Of a DNA stretch of 64,000 nucleotides, positions 21,691 to 30,135 are shown piece by piece (positions within the stretch are counted from its first letter, which is position 1; every line of letters begins with the position of its first letter). The notes beneath the pieces were generated by a model. It was not told the origin of the DNA. It searched no databases and saw nothing but the letters and a program-made list of their open reading frames with translations. The stretch is from Gracilariopsis chorda (Eukaryota > Rhodophyta > Florideophyceae > Gracilariales > Gracilariaceae), in assembly GCA_003194525.1 (NCBI GenBank), contig NBIV01000003.1:186001-250000 (forward strand), given 5' to 3'. A program made the position numbers and the translations under genes.

Positions 21691-23865
21691 ATGACAAGCA
21701 ACCGCCCCATGGATACCGAAAATAACAACCGACCAGATGACCAGAGGACGCCACAGGCTGGCCCCAGTGGACTGTCGACGGTTCCTGAAACCATTGGCCT
21801 CGCGGCCGATGCGAGCAGTGACCGACGGAGTACGCGCAGTCAACCTTTAGGGCGTCCATTGACCCCCGTGGATAATCCTGAACGGATTGCGAGAGAGTCC
21901 AATTTGGCCGCTCGTCTCCGCTCACGCCTTAACAGGATCAATTCCCAGCCGGCCACGCCGACGCAAGACCTACAGGAAGCTTCTCCAGATGTGAGGGAAG
22001 ACCTCTCCAGGGGTCTCGCAGATGTCCTTTGGCCGCAGCTGAAACGGCTCTGTGAGGAGCACGTCCAGTCCCTTTTGGATACGCGTGTTCCAGAGGTCCT
22101 TGACGGAATGATTGACCAACGGATTACTCGCCTCGTTCCTCAGGTCCTGGAATCCACGACCTTCGTGGAAGCCATGGCCTCGACCATACGGACGGAGGTC
22201 ACACGCCAGGTAGGCACCCCGGCCCTCGCGGCCAATATTCAAAGTATTCCTTCGGCCTCCGTGTGGCAACCACACTCCGAACCCCCGGGAGTGGCTGCTT
22301 TACCAGCCCCTCGCCGGGTAAACCAACAGGACGACCAAATGGAAGTGCACCCAGGGAGTGGAAGAGAGCCTCCCCGGCAAGAAGGCCTAATGACTGCACG
22401 ACCCATGAGGTACCAGGGCTCCCAGCAGGCCCGCAGACCCATCGGATTTGGCGATGTCGAGATCGCTCCATTGGACGAGCGAAGTGCTGACCGAAGGAAG
22501 AATAGAAGACCTAGAAGGAACAAGAAGTCGAGGAAGAGGAGAGACCATTCGGACGAGAGCGATGACGGGTCCAGTTCGGACTCGTCAGATTCGACCGATA
22601 CGGACGCGGATGAGGCGGCTGTTCGACGCCTCAGGCCGCTGGCAACCACCAACGAACTTTTTAAGAAAGTGTTGGACTATCGGACTTACCGACTGGACAA
22701 CAGGTCCTCAAGGTATTCCGGTTCGGTGGCTCGACGAGTCACCAAGTGGGCCAAACGGATGCAGCTTACCGTCACGGACAAATTCTCGGGCGCTGACCCG
22801 ATTGCTGTCCTTAGGTTTCTGTCTCAATTCCGTACGGCCTGCGACCAGAACGGCGTCCACGAGGGAGCCGCTCTGTATCTGTTTCAGTTTTTCCTCAGTG
22901 GACAAGCGCGTGACCATGTGGTTTCGAAGATCTCCGGTTCCAGTGACCCAATGGATGCGACCGATAGGGAGCTCCTTAGGTCCTACCCAGAGGTCGTCCA
23001 TTACCTTTTGGAGACGTACGCCACTGATGACGTAATCATGGATGCCCATCAGGACGTGATTTCCTTTAGGCAAAGCACTAACGTAACCGAAACGGACTTT
23101 GCTGACCAACTGTGGAAGAAGGCGTACCGCTGTGGGAATGTGTTTTCCGAAGGGCGACTCAAGCAGCACTTCATCGCTGGATTGCTGCCGGCCATTAGGA
23201 CTCACGTGCGTAATCACCACTCGGACAACCAACGCCTCTCGTTCCGACAGCTGGTCACATATGCCGAAGGATACGGCAAGACCTATAGGACATCCCGCCG
23301 AGCGGCTGACTTGGATACCAGAGGCCGAGCATCACCCTTAAGGAAGAGTTCCAAAGTCCATATGGTCAACTCTTCTGAAAGCGAGTCCACTGGTAACATC
23401 CGTTCGGAAGAAGGAGATATCCTTGCGGTCTCTTTTTCTTCCGCTCCGTCTGGTGCTCCATCCATATCGGCCACTGGAACTACTACTACTCCATCTGGAC
23501 AAACGACGCCGCGGTATACTTTCGTCCAACCTAGGAAGGACGTATTCACCCGCGGGCCCCCTTGCTACCTCTGCCTTTCCACGGCCAGGCCGTGTGATTG
23601 CATGAAGTTCATGCCGGAGGACGTTCGCAAGAACCTGTTGGCCCTAAGGGATGAGAACTTCCAGGCCAGGAGGGCGGAGGGAAATTACCCTCGTCAGTAC
23701 CAGCGGAATCAGTCCTCAGGGTCTAGTCGATACGCCACGCCGCGGGAGGCTCCAGCCTCTCAGGTCAACGCTGTCGATATTTCCGATACGGATACTGTCC
23801 CTCAGGTGACCCCCGTGGAAGCTCCAGTGGACCGTCACGGAAAGACCGAACAGGAAAACGCGTAG
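21691..23865 (+). CDS. gag: Gypsy-1 gag
   Basis: 724 codons. A disordered, charged N-terminal half (KKSRKRRDHSDESDDG, then an acidic Ser/Asp run) is followed by the capsid-like retrotransposon gag region (KFSGADPIAVLRFLSQF, GAALYLFQFFLSGQAR, YRCGNVFSEGRLKQHFIAGL). No canonical CCHC zinc knuckle is seen. Instead there is PCYLCLSTARPCDC followed by DVRKNLLALRDENFQARR, conserved in the second chromovirus. The product would form the particle in which reverse transcription occurs. Confidence 0.9.
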   Translation: MTSNRPMDTENNNRPDDQRTPQAGPSGLSTVPETIGLAADASSDRRSTRSQPLGRPLTPVDNPERIARESNLAARLRSRLNRINSQPATPTQDLQEASPDVREDLSRGLADVLWPQLKRLCEEHVQSLLDTRVPEVLDGMIDQRITRLVPQVLESTTFVEAMASTIRTEVTRQVGTPALAANIQSIPSASVWQPHSEPPGVAALPAPRRVNQQDDQMEVHPGSGREPPRQEGLMTARPMRYQGSQQARRPIGFGDVEIAPLDERSADRRKNRRPRRNKKSRKRRDHSDESDDGSSSDSSDSTDTDADEAAVRRLRPLATTNELFKKVLDYRTYRLDNRSSRYSGSVARRVTKWAKRMQLTVTDKFSGADPIAVLRFLSQFRTACDQNGVHEGAALYLFQFFLSGQARDHVVSKISGSSDPMDATDRELLRSYPEVVHYLLETYATDDVIMDAHQDVISFRQSTNVTETDFADQLWKKAYRCGNVFSEGRLKQHFIAGLLPAIRTHVRNHHSDNQRLSFRQLVTYAEGYGKTYRTSRRAADLDTRGRASPLRKSSKVHMVNSSESESTGNIRSEEGDILAVSFSSAPSGAPSISATGTTTTPSGQTTPRYTFVQPRKDVFTRGPPCYLCLSTARPCDCMKFMPEDVRKNLLALRDENFQARRAEGNYPRQYQRNQSSGSSRYATPREAPASQVNAVDISDTDTVPQVTPVEAPVDRHGKTEQENA

Positions 23866-23966
23866 AGGAGCGACCTGAGGCAAGCCGCCCCTCTGAGAAT
23901 CCCTGCCTCAACCCCGATGGACAGGAGTCATCTGACTCCAGAAGTCCTTCGGAGTCTCACCAACCA

Positions 23967-24887
23967 ATGGACGAATGGATCGACGACCCTTTGGAGCCGT
24001 CGCTGGATGACCAGGACCCTATTTGTGTCCTGAGGAAGGAGAACTATAAAGTTCGAATGACCATAGGACTCCGCCCCTCACACTCTAGAGTGGCTACGAG
24101 TGTGCTGGACACGGGCGCTGGGCCCAATTTGGTACATCCTAAGGTCCTACCGAGTGGTTGGGAAGACAAGGTTCAGGTGAGGAAGACCCCTAGGATCACT
24201 GATGCTTCGCGCAGACCAATGGCCATTAAAGGAATCATTTCTTTATTTGTCCAACTGGGCAGTTTGCGAGTCCGCACGTGGTTCCTCGTATGTCCAAACT
24301 TGGGAGCGGAATGTATCCTTGGGACTTCCTTCATCGACCGCTACGTGAAGGCCATCTACCCTGGCCTTCGGAAAGTCGCGTTCTATCGCGCACATCCTGT
24401 GGCCCTGATAGGTTCCAAGCCGGGACCTGAGGCAAACCCGCGGAAACCTCCACTGGCGACGAACACTGTGTCCAATAAGGTCAGGCTCACAAAAGCCCTG
24501 GTCATCCCTGCGATGACTCAGACCACCGCTTGGGTTCAGTGCGAGTCCTCTGGTCTTTTGACGCTGCAGAATCATCCCAAGACGATCCGGCGTCAACTCA
24601 CCCTTATGGCCAATGGAGTTATGGACATCCGTCCGCGGCAGCCCTTTGTGGTCAGTATCAGTAACTTCACTGACCACCCGGTTCGATTACCTAAAGGAAC
24701 AGTAGTTGGCATCGCCCTGCCAGCTCCTGTGGCCATTATGGAAACCAATATGGACAACTCCCAACCGGACGACGACGAGGACGTCGAGTCCTGGGAGGGG
24801 GACGTCAACATGGGCGACGAATTCGAATCCTATAGGCCTCAGGTTATAGAGCTCCTTCGGGAATTCAAATCCATGTGGTCTGGCTAG
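23967..24887 (+). CDS. Gypsy-1 protease region
   Basis: A retropepsin-like aspartic protease with the active-site motif VLDTGAGPNLVH and the flap/second-loop region ECILGTSFIDRY. It matches the protease region of the second chromovirus along its length. Confidence 0.85.
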   Translation: MDEWIDDPLEPSLDDQDPICVLRKENYKVRMTIGLRPSHSRVATSVLDTGAGPNLVHPKVLPSGWEDKVQVRKTPRITDASRRPMAIKGIISLFVQLGSLRVRTWFLVCPNLGAECILGTSFIDRYVKAIYPGLRKVAFYRAHPVALIGSKPGPEANPRKPPLATNTVSNKVRLTKALVIPAMTQTTAWVQCESSGLLTLQNHPKTIRRQLTLMANGVMDIRPRQPFVVSISNFTDHPVRLPKGTVVGIALPAPVAIMETNMDNSQPDDDEDVESWEGDVNMGDEFESYRPQVIELLREFKSMWSG

Positions 24888-24944
24888 CTAGGCGAGATTC
24901 GGGCGACAAAGCACCGAATTGACCTTAAGGACGACGCGAAGCCA

Positions 24945-27900
24945 GTGTACCAGCACCCCTATAGGACGGGCCTAAAAGGAAGAACCATCGTGGCCGAACA
25001 GATGGACAAGATGAGGAGGGCCAACGTCATCGAGCCAGCTCCTCCTCATCAGTCCGAATGGGCAAGCCCTTTTGTCCTTGTGGCCAAGAAGGATGGCTCC
25101 GTCAGGTTTTGCGTTGACTATAGGAAGCTCAACGCTATGACCAAACGGGATTCGTACCCTATCCCCCGGATGGACGACTGTCTCGATTCCTTAGGAGAGG
25201 CAGCTGTCTTTACCACCTTGGACGCCAATTGGGGATATTGGCAAATACCACTGGACGATGACGCGAAGCCGCTGACCACGTTTACGACCCACGAGGGACT
25301 TTTCCGATTCATTCGGATGCCCTTTGGATTAATGAACGCACCCGCGACGTTCCAGAGGGCAATGGACATTATCCTATCTAGGGTCAAATGGAAGTTCGCG
25401 CTGGTCTACTTGGATGACGTTATCATCTTTTCGAAGACCATTGGTGAACATTTCTCCCATGTTAGAACAGTCCTGAGGATTCTCCGTGAGGCCGGAATAA
25501 CTTTGAAGCTCCCCAAGTGCTTCTTTTTCCAGTCCTCTGTGGATTATCTTGGCCATGTGGTCCGCCCTGGCTGTCTACAGGTTGCCTCGAGGACGACTGA
25601 CGCCATACGGCAAGCTAAGCCCCCCAGGACCCATACGGAGTTGCGTTCTTTTTTAGGTCTGTGCAACGTCTATCGTCGCTTTGTCCAAGGGTTTGCAAAG
25701 ATCGCTGCGCCGCTTAACGACATGCTGCGCAAAGGGACCCCATCGGAGTTCGATTGCCTGACGGACGAACAATACGAAGCTTTTGAGGCCCTGCGGGATA
25801 AGCTTCTGAACCCTCCTATATTGGCCTTGCCTAAACCGGACAAACCGTACATCCTTGATACGGATGCGTCCGATGGCCAAATTGGATGTGTTCTCCTCCA
25901 GGAACAAGAATCTCCGAAGGACTATAGACCAATTGGATATTGGAGCCGCTCGCTAACGAGCCCAGAGCGGAATTATAGCACGTCCGAGAAGGAGTGCTTA
26001 GCCATTGTCTGGTCAGTATTAACCTTAAGGCCATACTTGGAAGGAGTCCGCTTTACCATTAGGACTGATCATCATTCCCTCAGGTGGCTTATGAACATGA
26101 CCGACGCGTCCAGCAGGCTCGCCCGATGGAGATTGCGCCTGTCGGAGTTTGATTTCGACGTTGCCTATAGGCCGGGGATCAAGCACCGAGCAGCGGATGC
26201 CCTCTCTAGGATCCTAACCGACGGCACCGACGAATCCCCACTGGACGACGAGCTACCCACGCCGGACCTTTCAGGTTATGAATCTGACCATGAGGATGAC
26301 TTCCTTCTAGGACGCGTTAATTGCGATGACTCCGATGTGGACGTGAATGCAGTTTACCTTGTGGACTGGCCTATGGATGACGACAGCGAAGCGCGGACCC
26401 TTGAGGTTCATGCGGTTCAACCAGAGGAAAAGGAGCTCTTGCCCATCACGCTGGATGAGCTCCTTCAGGCCCAAAAGGACGACGAGTACTGCAAAAACCA
26501 GGCTGACCTCGTCGGGACCCCTGGCTGTCTGTTCGACTACGACCGATTCGGACTGCTCTGTCGCAGAGCCCCTCTGGACGGAGCAATCCAGCGGGTCATT
26601 CCCAAGGTCCTCAGGGCACGGGTTCTATACCTCGCCCATTACCCCCGGTTGGCCGGCCATCCTGGCGGAACAAGAATGTATCAGTCCTTAAGGAAACATT
26701 TCTACTGGCCCTTTATGGCTAATGACCTCTGGCAGACCTCTAGGACATGCGCTTCGTGCGTGAAAGCACGCGGCTCGAAAACCATCCATCAGGCCAAGTT
26801 GAAGCTGTTCCCAGCCGCAGGACCACTGGAGTTTATCGCTACGGATATCCTAGGGCCATTACCGTCAACGACCCATGGGAACAAATTTATATTGGTGCTT
26901 ACCGATCGGTTCACCAAGCTCACCAGAGCTATTCCCATGAGGTCCACTACGGCCACTGACGTAGCAATGGCGTTCTTGACCCATTGGGTGTATCCATATG
27001 GTCTGCCACTTTATCTCCTATCGGACAACGGGCCACAATTCGTGTCGAAATTCTTCGCTCACGTCTGTTCGACCTTAGGAATTAAGCACGTCACCACAAC
27101 GGCTTATCATCCGCAGACCAATGGACAGGCTGAGCGCTTCAATAGAACCATTAAGGACAGGTTGGTGCACTATGTTGCAGAGCACCAGGCCGATTGGGAT
27201 GACTACGTCGGACCACTGGTCTATGCGTATAACACGCAAGTCCATCGGTCCACGGGGACTACACCCTTCGACCTAACGCTCACGCGACAGCCCCCGCACT
27301 TTGCGGTTGACCTTAAGGACAGCTGGATACCACAGGACTTCACGGCAGAAATGACCCCTGCCCAGGCCAAACGGTACACCCGGAAGCGGATTGACGATAT
27401 CATCCGTACGGCCAGAGCACGGTTGAACAAGTCCCAACGGAGGTACAAGGATGACTTCGATAAGTCCGTCAGGTTTACGCTATCCTTTAAGGCCGGTGAC
27501 ATGGTCTACTTAGACCGCGCTCCATCGGATAAGCCGCAGGACGATATCGAGGTCATCACTCGAAAGCTCCTCCCACGGTCCACTGGTCCCTATAAGGTTC
27601 TCTCAGCTACGTCCCATACGGTCACTATTGAAATCGATGGCCTACAGGACACCGTCGGAATTGACCGCGTTACGGCCGCGCCTATGCCGCCGAAGCCCAC
27701 TGGTTCCCCTTTGGAAACTCCTGAGGACGCCCCTTCAGATGCTCCCAATTCCGCCGTACAGGACTCTACACCTACGGACGAGCAGCTTTCGTCCCGCCCT
27801 AAGGTAGTTACGGCAGATCCATTGATCGCTACACCACTTCCAAAGGCCGTCTCGGCTGACCCACTGGCCCCCTCATCCCAAGAGGAACACAACGACGGAG

Positions 27901-28271
27901 TACCGTCCCAGTTGGCCAATGATGGTTACGCCCCTTTGGACGAGATGGATCTCCCCGAGGAGTGGCCTGTGGATGTTCCGAAGGACGTATCTTCACTTCC
28001 TAAGGAAAGCGCTATAGACCGTGTGGTCAATGCTGGCATTGACGACGACGGCGTCGTCAAATACCGTGTCCATTGGTACGGCTACAAACCCTCTGAGGAC
28101 ACATGGGAACCCGGGAGAACATCCCGGAGAACTTTGTCCTTAGGTTTTGGCGCCGCATGGGCCGCACGGAGCGCGACCTTAAGGAGGGGCATACATATTG
28201 AAATCCAATGGTCAAGGTTCGAATTAATCCAATGGACGTCGCTAGCTATCGCGCTAAAGTCGCTGAGCTGA
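24945..28271 (+). CDS. pol: Gypsy-1 RT, RNase H, integrase and chromodomain
   Basis: 1,108 codons. Reverse transcriptase motifs are KKDGSVRFCVDYRKLNAMT, FTTLDANWGYWQIPL, MPFGLMNAPATFQ and the catalytic VYLDDVI. RNase H starts ILDTDASDGQIG. The integrase has a zinc-binding HHCC region (HYPRLAGHPGGTRMY, CASCVKARG), the DDE core (FIATDILGPL, LLSDNGPQF, HPQTNGQAERFNRT) and a GPY-like segment (LLPRSTGPYKVL). Near the C-terminus VVKYRVHWYGYKPSEDTWEP is a chromodomain, which places the element among chromoviruses and usually guides insertion to marked chromatin. Confidence 0.95.
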   Translation: MYQHPYRTGLKGRTIVAEQMDKMRRANVIEPAPPHQSEWASPFVLVAKKDGSVRFCVDYRKLNAMTKRDSYPIPRMDDCLDSLGEAAVFTTLDANWGYWQIPLDDDAKPLTTFTTHEGLFRFIRMPFGLMNAPATFQRAMDIILSRVKWKFALVYLDDVIIFSKTIGEHFSHVRTVLRILREAGITLKLPKCFFFQSSVDYLGHVVRPGCLQVASRTTDAIRQAKPPRTHTELRSFLGLCNVYRRFVQGFAKIAAPLNDMLRKGTPSEFDCLTDEQYEAFEALRDKLLNPPILALPKPDKPYILDTDASDGQIGCVLLQEQESPKDYRPIGYWSRSLTSPERNYSTSEKECLAIVWSVLTLRPYLEGVRFTIRTDHHSLRWLMNMTDASSRLARWRLRLSEFDFDVAYRPGIKHRAADALSRILTDGTDESPLDDELPTPDLSGYESDHEDDFLLGRVNCDDSDVDVNAVYLVDWPMDDDSEARTLEVHAVQPEEKELLPITLDELLQAQKDDEYCKNQADLVGTPGCLFDYDRFGLLCRRAPLDGAIQRVIPKVLRARVLYLAHYPRLAGHPGGTRMYQSLRKHFYWPFMANDLWQTSRTCASCVKARGSKTIHQAKLKLFPAAGPLEFIATDILGPLPSTTHGNKFILVLTDRFTKLTRAIPMRSTTATDVAMAFLTHWVYPYGLPLYLLSDNGPQFVSKFFAHVCSTLGIKHVTTTAYHPQTNGQAERFNRTIKDRLVHYVAEHQADWDDYVGPLVYAYNTQVHRSTGTTPFDLTLTRQPPHFAVDLKDSWIPQDFTAEMTPAQAKRYTRKRIDDIIRTARARLNKSQRRYKDDFDKSVRFTLSFKAGDMVYLDRAPSDKPQDDIEVITRKLLPRSTGPYKVLSATSHTVTIEIDGLQDTVGIDRVTAAPMPPKPTGSPLETPEDAPSDAPNSAVQDSTPTDEQLSSRPKVVTADPLIATPLPKAVSADPLAPSSQEEHNDGVPSQLANDGYAPLDEMDLPEEWPVDVPKDVSSLPKESAIDRVVNAGIDDDGVVKYRVHWYGYKPSEDTWEPGRTSRRTLSLGFGAAWAARSATLRRGIHIEIQWSRFELIQWTSLAIALKSLS

Positions 28272-29053
28272 CCATAGGACAGACGTACTAAGCACGCGCA
28301 CTACGCGCGCTAAGCCGATCTGGCTTTCCATGGGCCACGGCGCGGAGCGCTAACCATCCTCTGGTCTAACTATAGTGCGGCCTGCCTCTGGCGCACACTA
28401 ATTTTGGCACTAACTATCAGCCCAATGAAACATCCGATGGACTTACAGCGCGGGCAGCGCCTGCCAAGGCGCGCGCGCTTGATCAAAAACGCCGTCGGCC
28501 AAATGGACAATTTTTTTGAAGTGGCGTTGCACGCCCCGAAATCGGCCAAAGCAAAGAACGGCCGATATCTCGGCTTCTAGGCCGCGCACAGACCAACGGA
28601 CAGCCGATTCGGAGTCTCCTCGTTTCGGCCGAAACGGCACCGTACGGGCACATTGTGCGACGAGCACGCAAGAAGGGCGCGCGCTGGCCACTGGCATCTC
28701 AAAAAATCAACAATTTCCAATGGACAATTTCTTCGCTTGATTTTTCGAGTGCCAAGGGTGTTGTCCAGAATGGGCACGAGCCCCAGCGCTCCCACGTTGG
28801 GCACGTGTCCACGCCCATTGGACAACCGCTGCCCTGAGAAACCGGCCACGCCGAGCGAGATCACTACGCCTCCATTGGCTACTGCAAACTGTTGCAAGTC
28901 CACTGGAGCGCGAACCGTCGCGGTGCACCCTGAGGGCAACCCACCGCACCAATTGACCTGAAGGCCGGTCAAGCCGACCTAAGGGAAACGGACGTAATAA
29001 CCAATGGATAACTTGACTTTATTGAGACCTAACAGGCTAATTGAAGAGTACCC
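28272..29053. other. Gypsy-1 non-coding spacer, rich in the element palindrome
   Basis: About 780 bp between the chromodomain frame and the antisense ORF with no convincing coding potential. CCAATGG (28717-28723) and CCATTGG (28815-28821) are examples of the element-wide motif in non-coding DNA. Confidence 0.6.
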
Positions 29054-29614
29054 TCAGGCCGATGGAGCCGGCGTGATCGCGTCGCCGCCCTGGCCCTCAG
29101 ACGCACCACCACCGCCATCGGTTGGCGCCTGACCACCGGAACTCTGACCACTGGGACCCACCGTGCGCTGGCGCTTGCGCGGAGGACTGTGCGGACCACT
29201 GGACGCGGAGCCTGCACCGCCGCTACTGTCGCTCAAAGCGAGCCCATAGCGAGCGTCGATGTCCGCAAGGACCTTGTTGGACAGCACATGAGCGTTCTCC
29301 TGTAGGATCTGCTCCACCGAGTCCTTTAGGGCCTCATTCTCCTCCAGCAGGGCACCGTAACGCGACGCACGACGCGCCCAAGACCTAGCGCGGCGCAATA
29401 AGTCCTCAAGGCCACCGGAAACATTGAGGCCAGCGGCACCAGCGACCTCACGGAGAGCTTCGGCCGCATTGGTTACGCCCATAGGGATAGCCGGGATAGG
29501 CGGCAGCGGGGTGCCGCTGACAGCTGAAATCGGACAGGTGCGTTGTAGGAACGGTGAGACCAAAGGAAAAACTTGGTAACCGGCCAATGGGCTGAAGATA
29601 CCCGTGGAGGACAA
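29054..29614 (-). CDS. Gypsy-1 antisense accessory ORF
   Basis: 186 codons on the strand opposite to gag-pol, starting 39 bp inside the 3' LTR (ATG at 29614). It begins MSSTGIFSPLAGYQ, has a Pro-rich stretch (GTPLPPIPAIPMG), a long helical segment with coiled-coil character (LLRRARSWARRASRYGALL, EENEALKDSVEQILQENAHV) and a Ser/Gly-rich tail with a basic patch (PPRKRQRTVG) that could be a nuclear localisation signal. It lacks gag, pol or envelope motifs. An antisense ORF at this place is not part of the standard chromovirus plan. A similarly organised ORF set is present in the second chromovirus. Function unknown. Confidence 0.6.
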   Translation of the reverse strand: MSSTGIFSPLAGYQVFPLVSPFLQRTCPISAVSGTPLPPIPAIPMGVTNAAEALREVAGAAGLNVSGGLEDLLRRARSWARRASRYGALLEENEALKDSVEQILQENAHVLSNKVLADIDARYGLALSDSSGGAGSASSGPHSPPRKRQRTVGPSGQSSGGQAPTDGGGGASEGQGGDAITPAPSA

Positions 29615-29653
29615 GCGGTTCGACCGAGACGGTCAAGCCTAAGGAGAGGGCGA

Positions 29654-30130
29654 TGTGAGATAGTGAAGTCCAGTGGATTCCGCAACTCTGGAGACCCATG
29701 TGGACGATACACGTTGTGTATCTGGCCCAAGGATGGCTATCTGTATTTTATATAATTTATTTAGTTTTATTGAATTAGTAACCATAGGACTAGATATAGC
29801 TACTGTAGAGTAGGGCACTTTACAGTGCCACAGGGTCGAGGCGCCTCGGTGCCGATACTTAGGCACCTCGAGCTGCGCCTCCCCTAGGGACAGTAAACTC
29901 AGACACCCTTGTGAGTCTTGAGCACCCCCGTGCTCGGTACTCACAATTCCCTTTGGCCTTCAAGGTATCGCTACCGCAATTCCGACCTGTAGGACTGCGT
30001 AGTCAGCGCCACCCCATTGCGCCAACATTACCAGAGGTGTCGCCGCCGCTTCATTAACCTTAGGACCCCCAGCTCTGCCACGCTACCACGAGACCATTAG
30101 GAGCTTGCCCACTTGGCTCACTATCCTACA
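29654..30130 (+). repeat. Gypsy-1 3' LTR
   Basis: 477 bp. It differs from the 5' LTR by about two substitutions and one base in a C run. Confidence 0.95.
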
Positions 30131-30135
30131 ACAAC

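Larger units (their letters stand above)
21108..30130 (+). mobile_element. Ty3/gypsy chromovirus 1, nested in Copia gag
   Basis: 9,023 bp with 478/477 bp LTRs (TGTGAGATAG...CTATCCTACA) and the 5 bp target duplication ACAAC (21103-21107, 30131-30135). The PBS TGGTCTCCCGACC lies directly after the 5' LTR; a polypurine tract AAGGAGAGGGCGA (29641-29653) lies directly before the 3' LTR. The LTRs differ at only about three positions, so the insertion is recent. It looks nearly whole with at most a few breaks. Parts in order: gag, protease, RT-RNase H-integrase-chromodomain, a non-coding spacer, and an antisense ORF before the 3' LTR. The palindrome CC-W-N-W-GG recurs through the whole element. Confidence 0.95.
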
